From Bacillota bacterium (GTDB lineage: Bacteria > Bacillota > Clostridia > Lachnospirales > Lachnospiraceae): 64,000 nucleotides of DNA. The DNA lies in the NCBI GenBank assembly GCA_023411215.1, contig JAEYOY010000014.1:19428-83427 (forward strand). The letters run 5' to 3'. The translations under genes and the position numbers were made by a program. The notes beneath the pieces are model-generated. The model saw nothing but the letters and a program-made list of their open reading frames with translations, did not search any database and was not told the DNA's origin. Below are positions 45,410 to 54,346 of the stretch, piece after piece. Within the stretch, counting starts at the first letter, position 1; the number at the start of each line of letters is the position of its first letter.

Positions 45410-46582
45410 CTATGCTTCCTTTGCCTTTTTTGCATAACTCTTTTTATATACGAAATTCATCAATTTACAATCAAAGCTGCTGAGTGCCTTACCACCTCCA
45501 AGGAGCCAGGCACCGATCTGTGTCTTTGCATTCTTCTCCATCACGATATGAACTGCCTGAAGATCTGATTCACCGGCAGCACAGCAGAGCGCTCCTGCTC
45601 CGGGTAGCAGCACTCCGTACCGTCCCCTTAATGCTTCTTCTACCGAATCTGATTCCAGCAATTTTGCACATCTGGCACTGGTCCCAACCAATTGGGCAAA
45701 ATCATCGAGTAACGGTTTCAGCTTGTTACCGGTCATAGAAAGTGCCACTAAAGCCATATCCAAATCCTGGTCAATGTAATTGATGTCTGGTCTTTTCTCA
45801 TAAATTCTACAATGTATCTCTATTTCCATTGGCATTATATCAGAAAAACTGTATTCCTTTGCATCTGGACCATCCAGTATAAACCCGCGCTCCGTCCGAT
45901 GACTTCTTTTGATAACAACCGGATTCTTCGGTAAGCTTATATCCTGTTTGGTATTTGAGGAAACATAGTACTGGTACAGCCTATCCTCATGAAAATCCTT
46001 ATCCTTTGAATGAACCAAATATTTGTCAACAATATATCTATGGCATGCCTCCTCCAGCTGTTTAGCGCAGGTAAAGGTCTCCTCGTAATCCTTACCGAAG
46101 CATACCGCGCCATGGTGGGCCATAATTACTGCATGGGAGGAACTGCCCTGCACGGCTTGCTCAACACCTTTTCGAAGCTTTGCTGTACCGGGTAAACCGT
46201 ATTCTGCTATCCTCACTTCCTCTCCCAAGAGAGGATAACCCTTGACCGATATACTCTTAAGACCGGAAGCACTAAGAACTGAGGCATATTTTTGGTGGGT
46301 ATGTATTACAAAATTCGTTTCCGGATACAGCTGATAGAGTAGGGCATGAAGCCTCTTCTCCGAGGAGGGCTTAATATCCCCTTCGTAGGAGCAATCCTCC
46401 ACCTTACAGCGAACTATCTCCTCCGGTTTTAGCGTCTCATAAGGCCTTCCGCTCGGTGTTATCACAAAGCTATCTTTATTAACTCGACAACTTACATTAC
46501 CCCAGGTTCGTGCAATTAATCCACTTTCCACGAGCTTAAGACCTGCATTTACTACCGTATGCCTTGCTAGCTCTTCCTGCAT
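45410..46582 (-). CDS. class II aldolase/adducin family protein, extended
   Basis: A 390-residue protein. Residues 1-215 form a class II aldolase domain with zinc ligands in VIHTHQKYASVL (HxH) and IMAHHGAVCFG, as in L-fuculose- or L-ribulose-phosphate aldolases and epimerases. The last 170 residues look like a second, diverged aldolase-like half (GVLLPGAGALCCA). Most family members are about 215-230 residues, so the fusion is unusual. The start at 46582 is preferred; a GTG at 46591 has its RBS too close. The neighbours suggest a sugar-phosphate cleavage or epimerisation step. Confidence 0.85.
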   Translation of the reverse strand: MQEELARHTVVNAGLKLVESGLIARTWGNVSCRVNKDSFVITPSGRPYETLKPEEIVRCKVEDCSYEGDIKPSSEKRLHALLYQLYPETNFVIHTHQKYASVLSASGLKSISVKGYPLLGEEVRIAEYGLPGTAKLRKGVEQAVQGSSSHAVIMAHHGAVCFGKDYEETFTCAKQLEEACHRYIVDKYLVHSKDKDFHEDRLYQYYVSSNTKQDISLPKNPVVIKRSHRTERGFILDGPDAKEYSFSDIMPMEIEIHCRIYEKRPDINYIDQDLDMALVALSMTGNKLKPLLDDFAQLVGTSARCAKLLESDSVEEALRGRYGVLLPGAGALCCAAGESDLQAVHIVMEKNAKTQIGAWLLGGGKALSSFDCKLMNFVYKKSYAKKAKEA

Positions 46583-46688
46583 ATATTCCACCCCTTCCTA
46601 TTTGAATAAAATCAACATCAATAATAAACATCAATGTGCAAATTGACGATACCATATTTAAAATGGCCTTTAGCACTCTAATCAGATA

Positions 46689-48164
46689 TTATTGCTGCAC
46701 GGTAATATTCTGAAATACTCTCTCAAAGCGAAGTAATGCATCATCAATCATCTCTTCGGTATATGCCGCACTCGTATAAAGTCTGCTTCCAGCTAGGGTA
46801 ACAAGACCTTCTGCCATATATGCCGCTCCCATATGCTCCATCTCTTTCTTTCTCTTACTTGTTTCTTTTAACACTTTCGGTATAGTCCAGGGCTTTGACC
46901 AGTTGATTGAGAAATGCATGGTCCCTACGGTCTCAAGATGACAAATGGACCCTTGATTAAAGGCAACAAAGGGAAGGTTGTATTTATGAATTAAGGCCTG
47001 CAGACCTGCGTTAAGACGATCGCCCATACGCCCTGCCACCTGAGCAGCATTGGTTCTCTCAATCTCAGAAAGGGTATGATAGCCTGCTACACAGCTAAGC
47101 GGGGTTGCTGCCATGGTACCGCCTATTAATGCTTTTTTATGTTTATCACCGGTCTGTATTCCGGCAGCTAGATACTTCATATATTCCTTCTTCCCACCAA
47201 GACCGCCTGCACCTGGGTAACCGCCTGCGATTACCTTACCAAATACAGTCAAATCAGGTGATACCCCAAAGTAACCCTGGGCACCTGCCATACCGATACG
47301 GAATGCCGTCACTACTTCGTCGAAGATGAATAATGCACCATATTTTCTACAAAGGGCCTCCACCCCCTTATTAAAATCCCTATCAACGACTCTGGTTCCA
47401 CTCTCGGGACCGATTGGTTCGATCATAACTGCTGCGGTACCTCCATGGAGACTGTTTCTCCTTAGCTTTCGCTCCAGATCCTTTAAATCGTTCGGAAAGA
47501 ATTCTTGTGTATGCTTAAAAATAAAGTGAGGAACACCGTGGGCCTGTGTCCATTTTGATCCCGGAATACGAATTCCAAAAGCCAATTGATCACTCCAGCC
47601 GTGATAGGCACCTCCCATTTTGATGACATTCTTTTTCCCTGTTGCCAACCTTGCAACACGGATTGCAGCCATACAAGCCTCAGTTCCCGAGCCAAGCATA
47701 CGAAACATCTCAACAGATGGAATATTCTCCGAGATCAACTTAGCCAGTTTATATTCATATTCATGGAACAATCCCGTGGAAGGACCGCAATCCTTCAATA
47801 ATTCTATAACCTTATCACGAACATATTCCGGATTGCTTCCCAAAACCGTAGGCCCTCCTGCCTGTAGAAAATCGTAATAACGATTTCCGTCGATATCATA
47901 TAGATAAGGTCCTTCCGCTTTGGTAAATACAAGCGGAAAAGGATAATTGAAGGCCAGATTATGCTGAACGCCTCCGGGTATGAGCTGCTTTGCTTCAGTA
48001 ATCATCTCCTTGGATTTCGCACATTTCTTTTCGAAATATTCCTTTTCGTAGGCTGCCAATGCCTCCGGCTTTATGGTCGAGATAGGCTTAGCAATCAGTT
48101 CATTCAATTCCCGATTGATTTTATCAGCCTCGGGGTAATTAGAAATTGCATATCTGTTATCCAT
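46689..48164 (-). CDS. class III aminotransferase, glutamate-1-semialdehyde aminomutase-like
   Basis: A 491-residue PLP enzyme of the class III (fold type I) family. FDEVVTAFRIG holds the Asp contacting the cofactor ring nitrogen, and FGKVIAGGYPGAGG holds the Schiff-base Lys near residue 308. The sequence is close to the HemL group but longer, with a 60-residue N-terminal extension, and no haem genes are nearby. It is the first gene of the minus-strand operon under the TetR operator. The role may be amination or transamination of a sugar or amino-alcohol. RBS AAGGAGG precedes the ATG. Confidence 0.87.
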   Translation of the reverse strand: MDNRYAISNYPEADKINRELNELIAKPISTIKPEALAAYEKEYFEKKCAKSKEMITEAKQLIPGGVQHNLAFNYPFPLVFTKAEGPYLYDIDGNRYYDFLQAGGPTVLGSNPEYVRDKVIELLKDCGPSTGLFHEYEYKLAKLISENIPSVEMFRMLGSGTEACMAAIRVARLATGKKNVIKMGGAYHGWSDQLAFGIRIPGSKWTQAHGVPHFIFKHTQEFFPNDLKDLERKLRRNSLHGGTAAVMIEPIGPESGTRVVDRDFNKGVEALCRKYGALFIFDEVVTAFRIGMAGAQGYFGVSPDLTVFGKVIAGGYPGAGGLGGKKEYMKYLAAGIQTGDKHKKALIGGTMAATPLSCVAGYHTLSEIERTNAAQVAGRMGDRLNAGLQALIHKYNLPFVAFNQGSICHLETVGTMHFSINWSKPWTIPKVLKETSKRKKEMEHMGAAYMAEGLVTLAGSRLYTSAAYTEEMIDDALLRFERVFQNITVQQ

Positions 48165-48197
48165 TCTATATCCTCCTTAATGATAGCATTAACAAAA

Positions 48198-48211
48198 TGA
48201 GTCGTTGCTCA
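48198..48211. promoter_or_regulatory. TetR operator, aminotransferase side
   Basis: TGAGTCGTTGCTCA, an imperfect palindrome located about 12 bases after the -10 box of the aminotransferase promoter. The same 14 bases occur in reverse orientation at 48344-48357. Confidence 0.75.
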
Positions 48212-48222
48212 CTTTAATAATA

Positions 48223-48250
48223 ATTATATCACCCTACCATAATATGTCAA
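48223..48250 (-). promoter_or_regulatory. promoter of the aminotransferase-aldolase-MFS operon
   Basis: Perfect TTGACA (48245-48250) and TATAAT (48223-48228) with a 16-base spacer on the minus strand, followed at once by the operator. Confidence 0.85.
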
Positions 48251-48343
48251 TCATCGGATGACCTTCCGGTATGATTTTTTAACATTTTTTTCAAATTAAT
48301 TGTTTCGATATTGCAATTTTATCAAAATATGCTAAACTTATGA

Positions 48344-48357
48344 TGAGCAACGACTCA
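48344..48357. promoter_or_regulatory. TetR operator, regulator side
   Basis: TGAGCAACGACTCA, reverse complement of 48198-48211, lying 20 bases before the TTG start of the TetR gene and over its expected transcription start. It suggests autoregulation. Confidence 0.75.
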
Positions 48358-48377
48358 TTTTTTAAGGAGGAATCAAT

Positions 48378-49025
48378 TTGACCGAGTTATTTGGCCGAAT
48401 TCCGGAAGAAAAAAGGAATCGGGTTTTTGACGCAGCAATTAATGAATTTGCCACTTATGGCTTTGTGAATGCCAATACGAATAAAATCGCTAGTAGGGCT
48501 GGTATCAGTGTCGGCAGCCTTTTTCAATATTTTGAAAATAAAGAAGATTTATTTATCACCACAGTAAATCACTGCGCCTCTATAATGAAGACAACTCTGG
48601 AGGATATCTTGGTCGGGGAAGAGGACATTCTGATGAAAGTTGAGAAACTCCTTCGAACAATTCAAAAGCATTCCAGAGAAAACCTCAATATGATACGTCT
48701 TTATAACGAGATGGCGACCCAAAGCAATTCCAGAATCATCTGTGAGATTGTTAAGGATATGGAGACCTTAACCGCCAAGCTCTACGCAGAGCTTATTCGG
48801 AAAGCCCAAAGCGAACAGGAAGCAAGGGCTGATTGTGATCCAGGAATGTTTGCCTTTCTCCTTGATAATATCTTTATGATGCTTCAATTCTCCTATTCCT
48901 GTGATTATTACAGAGAACGTTTTAAGATATATGTAAAGGAAGATGTCTTTGATCAGGATGATTTCGTTGTCGAACAAACCCTGAAATTCATCAAAGCTGC
49001 CTTCTCCCCCAAGATACCAAGATAA
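48378..49025 (+). CDS. TetR/AcrR family transcriptional regulator
   Basis: A 215-residue repressor. The N-terminal helix-turn-helix (about 34-53) reads NKIASRAGISVGSLFQYFENKEDLF, the standard TetR pattern. The C-terminal part is the helical ligand-binding domain. It starts with TTG, with AAGGAGG 7 bases upstream. It is divergent from the aminotransferase operon and precedes the kinase gene on the same strand; matching operators in the divergent gap make it the local regulator. The inducer is probably a pathway substrate or intermediate. Confidence 0.92.
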   Translation: MTELFGRIPEEKRNRVFDAAINEFATYGFVNANTNKIASRAGISVGSLFQYFENKEDLFITTVNHCASIMKTTLEDILVGEEDILMKVEKLLRTIQKHSRENLNMIRLYNEMATQSNSRIICEIVKDMETLTAKLYAELIRKAQSEQEARADCDPGMFAFLLDNIFMMLQFSYSCDYYRERFKIYVKEDVFDQDDFVVEQTLKFIKAAFSPKIPR

Positions 49026-49094
49026 AAAGAATATTGCATCCCTTTCATCCGGCAAGCTAGTTTATGAACCTGATAATTAGAATAACTAATTCCG

Positions 49095-49200
49095 AACGCA
49101 TTCCTGCGTTTGTCCGCGAAGGTGCGTTATCCCAAAGTGAGCTTCGATCACTCTGAGGAGCGTTTTTATCGTATAGGACGTAATATCTTATACGAAAAAA
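49095..49200. repeat. string of hairpins between TetR and kinase genes
   Basis: Three inverted repeats in a row: AACGCA/TGCGTT (49095-49110); AGTGA/TCACT (49136-49152); and a TCGTATAGGA ... TCTTATACGA stem (near 49163-49200). The last resembles the hairpin at 25176-25198. The RBS of the kinase gene follows within 20 bases. Confidence 0.7.
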
Positions 49201-49220
49201 TCATAATCTAGGAGGCCATT

Positions 49221-50828
49221 ATGACAAGCAGTACGTATATTATTGCTTATGATGTAGGTACCACAGCGGTGAAAACCTGCTTATTTTTAGTTGAAGATAA
49301 GATCAATCTCGTCAAGCATGCCGGAATGTCATATCCTCTGCAATTATTAGAGAATGGAGGCGCAGAGCAAAATCCGGAGGATTGGTGGAATGCAATGTGC
49401 GTTACCACAAAGCAGGTATTAGCTGCAGCTCAGGTTCCTTCTACAGCGATCAACGGGATCTCCTTCTGTTCCCAGATGCAGGGCTTGGTTCTGGTCGATA
49501 AGAACGGAATACCTGTACGGCCGGCGATGAGCTATATGGACCAACGTGCAACCGAGGAATTAAAGGAGGGCCTTGCCTATGGTTTTCAGGTTGCCGGATG
49601 TAATATATTCCGTTTGTTAAAATCACTCTATATCACAAAGGCGGTTGCCGCCAGTGTCAAAGATCCGGTTTGGAAATATAAATGGGTGGAACATCATGAA
49701 CCGGAATGCTTTTCTCGGATTCATAAATGGCTTGATGTCAAAGAATATCTCCTACATCGCTGCACCGGTGAATTTGTTATGACTACCGATTCTGCTTTTG
49801 CTACTCTCCTCTATGATACAAGAAAAGGTCATGAAGGTTTTAGCAAGAGTATATGTAACATGTTTGGTGTAAACTACGAGCATATGCCAAGGGTTATAGA
49901 AGCCTCTGAACAAGCCGGTTGTTTAACTCAGGCGGCCTCGGACGGACTGGGTCTTGTCCAAGGGATACCGGTGTTTGGAGGCGGCGGAGATGCTTCCTTA
50001 ATCGGAATCGGTGCAGGCGCGGTCAAGGAAGGAAGTACTCACATTTATTGTGGTACCTCCGGATGGGTATCCACTGTGGTAAAAAAACCGATGGTTGATA
50101 CTAACTCCATGATTGCAGCTGTGGTTGGAGCAAAAAAGGGCTTATATAACTATTTTGCAGAACTGGAGACTGCAGGAAAATGCCTGGAATGGGTTAAGGA
50201 TCATCTTGCCCTGGATGAGATTGATATTTATCTGGAGAAAAAGAATGTTACCGAAGCCCATGAGGTCATCTATACCAGCCTATATGATTACATGATGCAC
50301 ACGATAGATCAGATTCCAGCCGGAAGTCATGGTGTCATCTTCACCCCCTGGCTTCATGGTAACCGATGTCCTTTTGAAGATCCACTGGTTCGAGGTATGT
50401 TCTTCAACATCAGTCTGGATACAGGAAAAACGCAGTTAATCCGATCCGTTCTAGAGGGCGTCTGCTATCATATGCGCTGGATGTTGGAAGCTGAGGAAAA
50501 TAGGATAACTACCTCCCGAACCATTCGCTTTGTTGGAGGAGGTGCTTTATCCTCATTAACCTGCCAGATTCTTGCTGACATAACGAACCGCACCATAGAA
50601 ACGGTACCAAGTCCCCAGAATGTCGGTTCCATTGGAGCTGCAATTGTAGCCGCGGTAGGTCTGGGTGTGATACGCTCACTGGAGCAGGCCAGCGATTTTG
50701 TCACTATTTCAGAGACTTTCACACCACATCCCAATCATCTGGAAGTGTATAATAAAGGTTATAAGGTATTTCGACAACTCTATCACTCAAATAGAAAAAA
50801 TTTTAGATTACTCAATAAGAGTAAGTAA
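49221..50828 (+). CDS. FGGY-family carbohydrate kinase
   Basis: A 535-residue sugar kinase of the xylulokinase/gluconokinase type. YDVGTTAVKTCLF at 10-22 is phosphate loop 1. The Asp in SYMDQRA is near the substrate site, GGGGDA lies in the hinge, and RFVGGGALSSLTCQILADITNR is the FGGY signature 2. It phosphorylates a pentulose or related polyol using ATP. Beside a class II aldolase it should provide the phosphorylated substrate. RBS AGGAGG is 5 bases before the ATG. Confidence 0.92.
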   Translation: MTSSTYIIAYDVGTTAVKTCLFLVEDKINLVKHAGMSYPLQLLENGGAEQNPEDWWNAMCVTTKQVLAAAQVPSTAINGISFCSQMQGLVLVDKNGIPVRPAMSYMDQRATEELKEGLAYGFQVAGCNIFRLLKSLYITKAVAASVKDPVWKYKWVEHHEPECFSRIHKWLDVKEYLLHRCTGEFVMTTDSAFATLLYDTRKGHEGFSKSICNMFGVNYEHMPRVIEASEQAGCLTQAASDGLGLVQGIPVFGGGGDASLIGIGAGAVKEGSTHIYCGTSGWVSTVVKKPMVDTNSMIAAVVGAKKGLYNYFAELETAGKCLEWVKDHLALDEIDIYLEKKNVTEAHEVIYTSLYDYMMHTIDQIPAGSHGVIFTPWLHGNRCPFEDPLVRGMFFNISLDTGKTQLIRSVLEGVCYHMRWMLEAEENRITTSRTIRFVGGGALSSLTCQILADITNRTIETVPSPQNVGSIGAAIVAAVGLGVIRSLEQASDFVTISETFTPHPNHLEVYNKGYKVFRQLYHSNRKNFRLLNKSK

Positions 50829-50904
50829 CTCAAAGTTATGCTTCGAAAGACGTACTTTCTACATATATGTTAATATCGATAAATTCGTTATCATAAGCTG
50901 ACAA

Positions 50905-50944
50905 CAAAAAAGACACCCTACTCATATAAGAGGGTGCTTTTTTG
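50905..50944. terminator. kinase-gene terminator (bidirectional)
   Basis: CACCCT (50914-50919) pairs with AGGGTG (50931-50936), flanked by A- and T-runs on both sides. It lies 80 bases after the kinase stop. Confidence 0.8.
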
Positions 50945-50979
50945 TCGTCTAATGGATAGCAAAAGAAGTGAATAATTAT

Positions 50980-51026
50980 CATAATGTAATACTTCAAAGA
51001 GGTAACAGAAACCTCTAAACATTATG
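50980..51026. other. two-tier hairpin before the Big2 gene
   Basis: CATAATGT (50980-50987) pairs with ACATTATG (51019-51026), enclosing AGAGGT/ACCTCT. It is not followed by a T-run. Function unknown; the rest of the 328-base gap shows no gene. Confidence 0.55.
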
Positions 51027-51156
51027 TATAATCACCTTTTCAGCTGACAATTTTTTCTGTTTTGCCTAATTTATTCAATCTGTGATATATGGTAGAATAA
51101 AAGAAAGCTTGTACTCTACTATAATCTGTTCCTCCTTCTATAGAATGGAGGATCTT

Positions 51157-52167
51157 ATGTCAAGAACAAAAAAGTATCTGCAATCATTTGTGATATTCTT
51201 TCTACTTGTCTTCTTATCACTTACCACCCAACCTTACCTTGCTAATGCTGCTTCGATTGAATTCGTAATCTTGTCCCAGTATAAAGCCTCTATGGATATC
51301 GGCGACGAGCTATACTTAATTGCCGTTACAACCACGGGGGGTATGCCTTCGTGGAAAAGCAGCTCCTCTACGATAGCTTCTGTAAATACCTACGGTAAAA
51401 TCACAGCAAAGAAAGCCGGTACTACAACAATAACTGCAAAGATCAAGAATGGGGAAGCCTCTTGCAAGGTAACGGTAAACAGGACAGATCTTACAATCAG
51501 TGATACCAGATTATCTATGGAACGGGGAGATAACTATCGTTTATCTGCCTCTACTTCAAATTCCTCTGTGGTTACCTGGAAAAGCAGTAAAAAAAGTGTT
51601 GCCACCATCGATGAAAATGGTAATATTATTGGTATTAAGCCGGGAGAGACTACAATTACCGCCACGGCTGATGGCACCTCAAAGACTTGTATCATTACAG
51701 TAAAGAAGCCAACCATACGTCTGAGTCAATCTAAAATCAAATTATATCGCAATCATACAGCCAAACTGTCCGCTACGGTATCCTCCAATGTCAATCCTAC
51801 CTGGAGATCCAATAAATCAAGTGTAGCAAAAGTCGATGAAAGCGGTACCATTACTGCTATGAAGCATGGAGTAGCCATTATTACGGCCACTGTCGATGGT
51901 ATCTCCAAAAGCTGCGAGGTTATTGTGGAGCCGCCTGCAATCCAATTGAACGAGACAGCACTTGATCTTAAAGCTGGCTCAACCGCGAAGCTTATTGCTA
52001 CTGTATCCTCCGGTAATTCGGTTGCCTGGTCTACCAGCAATGAGAAAATACTATCCGTAGCCTCTGATGGGACAATTACAGCCTGGCAGAAGGGTCGTGC
52101 CTATGTATATGCCAGTGAAGACGGAACTAAGGTTCGATGTGTTGTATCTGTAACAGAAACCAAATAA
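51157..52167 (+). CDS. secreted protein with four bacterial Ig-like (Big2) repeats
   Basis: A 336-residue exported protein. Signal peptide of about 33 residues ending LANAA. It is then made almost entirely of four Big2 repeats of about 75 residues, each with the pattern WKSS...VATID.NG.I...PGETTITAT...C.V.V (WKSSSSTIASV, WKSSKKSVATI, WRSNKSSVAKV, WSTSNEKILSV). Such repeats act as spacers or adhesive modules on the surface. No anchor, LPXTG or SLH is present, so it may be released or bound through partners. The start at 51157 has GGAGG 5 bases upstream; the longer frame to 51082 does not give a signal peptide. Confidence 0.9.
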   Translation: MSRTKKYLQSFVIFFLLVFLSLTTQPYLANAASIEFVILSQYKASMDIGDELYLIAVTTTGGMPSWKSSSSTIASVNTYGKITAKKAGTTTITAKIKNGEASCKVTVNRTDLTISDTRLSMERGDNYRLSASTSNSSVVTWKSSKKSVATIDENGNIIGIKPGETTITATADGTSKTCIITVKKPTIRLSQSKIKLYRNHTAKLSATVSSNVNPTWRSNKSSVAKVDESGTITAMKHGVAIITATVDGISKSCEVIVEPPAIQLNETALDLKAGSTAKLIATVSSGNSVAWSTSNEKILSVASDGTITAWQKGRAYVYASEDGTKVRCVVSVTETK

Positions 52168-52198
52168 TTCATAGGAGGAACAGACGTACAAGCTTATA

Positions 52199-52283
52199 AA
52201 CGATAGATAGTATGCTTCACGAGCTATCTATTGTTTGAAACGATAGAAATCAAGTTTCCTAAACTTTCTATTGTCATGAATTA
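52199..52283. repeat. hairpin repeats after the Big2 gene
   Basis: Two stem-loops: CGATAGATAG/CTATCTATTG and CGATAGAAA/TTTCTATTG. The distal 20 bases at 52264-52283 are the reverse complement of 27301-27320. Confidence 0.85.
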
Positions 52284-52288
52284 CAAAA

Positions 52289-52324
52289 CAGGTCTCTGCA
52301 TCCCAAAGGGATGGCAGAGACCTG
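52289..52324 (-). terminator. terminator of the DUF3877-like gene
   Basis: CAGGTCTCTGCATCCC pairs with GGGATGGCAGAGACCTG (one bulged G). On the minus strand TTTT follows. It could also end the Big2 transcript from the other side. Confidence 0.8.
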
Positions 52325-52339
52325 TTACCATTCAGATTA

Positions 52340-53383
52340 TCAACCTAAAAGCCATAGGAAGGCGATCACAATTGCAGCTACCACACCGATTCCAATTAGG
52401 CCCAACCCGAAGAGACGCTGCCGAATCACTCTCTTTTCGGTTCGAAGGATTAATATATCACACTCACTTGCCAGGTCATCCGCATCCTTATAACCACTGA
52501 TTGTACGGAATTCCTCTGCTGCCTTCTTATAATCCTCGGCATTTTTTGCAGTGTTCTTTATGTTCAAGGCATTCTTATAGATTTTCCTCTTTATCTTCTT
52601 CTTGGTGTCCTTTGCTAATAGCTTACATTCCTCAACAAGCTGAGCACAGTCCTTATAATCTGCCATTGCCTTGAATTGCTTTGTAACCTTCTTATACATC
52701 TCCAGCTTATCATTACAGACTGTCATGCAGCGGATTGCCTTCATTAATTTAACAGATCGCTGGTACTTCTCCTCTTTGGTTAAATCAATCGTTTCTTCTT
52801 CGGCTGGAGTCTGTTCTATTGGCTCCTCATTCACGATTGTTTGGCTATCCTCTAATAAAAATTCGAAATCCTTTATTGAGAATCGATGATAGCTGGTATG
52901 TCCATAATCAAATTTTATACAGTAACGATAATCATCAAATGAACTATCATTAAAATAGATGATATAATCAAATTCATCCGTTTCACTTTTCTCACATACC
53001 ACCTGATCTGAAAAACTATGGAATACCTCCAGTATCTGTTCCAAGGTGCAATCATGTTTTCTTATTGTATCAATGAAAGCTACAAGAAACGGATTGTTGC
53101 TATAGTTCTCATTTACATATGCTGCTCCTGCCGGTGGTACCAAAATACAATACCGATCACCATCATGACTGATCTGTACCTTCCCTAATTTACTTTCTAC
53201 TCTATCCACAAAAGCAGTCAGCGCCTCATCCATTCTTCCGGCCTCTGCAATATCTTCCTCTAAAATATGTGCCAGAGAATGCATCGGATAATACAATCGA
53301 ATGGTCTCCTTCTCATAGCCCAGCTTGATTTGCTCTTCTTTGATAGCATCACATACTACTTTTTCAAGCATGTCATAATTCAT
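52340..53383 (-). CDS. DUF3877-like protein with C-terminal membrane anchor
   Basis: A 347-residue protein. The first 180 residues (IKEEQIKLGYEKETIRLYYPMHSLAHIL) resemble the DUF3877 family of Lachnospiraceae; this is recalled, not searched. An acidic linker follows, then two helical repeats ending in YKDCAQLVEECK and YKDADDLASECD, a pattern frequent in Firmicutes, and a single transmembrane helix at about 325-345. The domain faces the cytoplasm if the C-terminus is inserted as a tail anchor. Function unknown. Confidence 0.7.
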   Translation of the reverse strand: MNYDMLEKVVCDAIKEEQIKLGYEKETIRLYYPMHSLAHILEEDIAEAGRMDEALTAFVDRVESKLGKVQISHDGDRYCILVPPAGAAYVNENYSNNPFLVAFIDTIRKHDCTLEQILEVFHSFSDQVVCEKSETDEFDYIIYFNDSSFDDYRYCIKFDYGHTSYHRFSIKDFEFLLEDSQTIVNEEPIEQTPAEEETIDLTKEEKYQRSVKLMKAIRCMTVCNDKLEMYKKVTKQFKAMADYKDCAQLVEECKLLAKDTKKKIKRKIYKNALNIKNTAKNAEDYKKAAEEFRTISGYKDADDLASECDILILRTEKRVIRQRLFGLGLIGIGVVAAIVIAFLWLLG

Positions 53384-53844
53384 GGAATAACGTCCTTTCT
53401 AACAATACAAAAATCATAATACAGTTGTACTTTTGCATGCTTTCCCAATATCATATTAAATCCATTTCGCAGCTTTTATCTTACCATTATTCAGAAAAGG
53501 AAACAACATAAATTATTAAATATTCTCGATAAATGCATTGTACAACCTACCCAAAGGAAGCTATTTCTATTATACAGCTACACTGTTTATTCCCTCCAAC
53601 ATTGATATTCCTCTATTTTCACGAATCAACTCATTTATGTAAATGACATCAATGGTAATAATCTTTTAGTAACCACATTGATCTATAAAATGCAGTTGTT
53701 TTTATCACCTGCTTCATGAGAAGTAATTTAATGTAAGAATTTATACTTATTGATAATTCATAAGGAAATCTATACCTCACATTAATTATTTTAATCCCAA
53801 TATTAATATTATTAATCAGTATATTAATTTTTTGAATATTTATA
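53384..53844. other. 461-base AT-rich intergenic region
   Basis: No gene. The right part (53780-53840) contains repeated TTAAT/ATTAA words that form palindromes immediately upstream of the promoter at 53845, possibly binding sites. Confidence 0.45.
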
Positions 53845-53873
53845 TTGACAACATATTACTATGGGTGTATATT
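53845..53873 (+). promoter_or_regulatory. promoter of the DUF2089/YvlB-YvlD-like operon
   Basis: TTGACA (53845-53850) and TATATT (53868-53873) with a 17-base spacer, 35 bases before the first start codon. Confidence 0.8.
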
Positions 53874-53907
53874 AAAGGCATTAAATTACATTAGGAAGGT
53901 GAAACGA

Positions 53908-54297
53908 ATGAAATATAAAGCCCCAGGTAAGTGTCCGGTATGTGGTGAGAAGCTTGCCATCACTAAGTTAGGCTGTCCCAAATGCTCTACAGCGATTGAA
54001 GGAGATTTTCAACCCTGTGAATTCTGCCGACTGCCGGAAGAGGATCTTGAATTTCTTAAGGTATTCATTAAATGCCGTGGAAGCATTAAGGATGTCGAAA
54101 GAGAACTTGGCATCTCCTACCCCACCGTCCGTGGAAAGCTGGATTCAGCTATACGAGGTCTGGGATATGAGGTTCCAACCAAGGAGGAAATCAAGGATAA
54201 AGAGCAAAAGGAACTGGCAAAAAGCGAAATATTGGAACAGCTGTCCCGAGGAGAAATCTCTGCTAAGGAAGCAACGGATCGCATTAAGAGCTTATAG
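53908..54297 (+). CDS. DUF2089-domain regulator
   Basis: A 129-residue protein. Two zinc-ribbon pairs at the N-terminus (CPVCGEKL and GCPKCS, then CEFC) are followed by a sigma-4-like helix-turn-helix (GSIKDVERELGISYPTVRGKLDSAIR) and a C-terminal helical hairpin EILEQLSRGEISAKEATDRIKSL of the SHOCT-like type. This is the DUF2089 family, probably a DNA-binding regulator. It is first in an operon of envelope-type proteins and has its own consensus promoter. The start at 53908 has AGGAAGG upstream; a frame to 53845 is not used. Confidence 0.85.
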   Translation: MKYKAPGKCPVCGEKLAITKLGCPKCSTAIEGDFQPCEFCRLPEEDLEFLKVFIKCRGSIKDVERELGISYPTVRGKLDSAIRGLGYEVPTKEEIKDKEQKELAKSEILEQLSRGEISAKEATDRIKSL

Positions 54298-54346
54298 TTT
54301 TTTCAAAATAAAGTAAAAATAGCGTAATCAAAAAGGAGGAAGTAAG

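Noticed and set aside
46689..48164. hemL for haem biosynthesis.
   Set aside because: No other tetrapyrrole genes are near, the protein has a long N-terminal extension, and the operon is catabolic in character.
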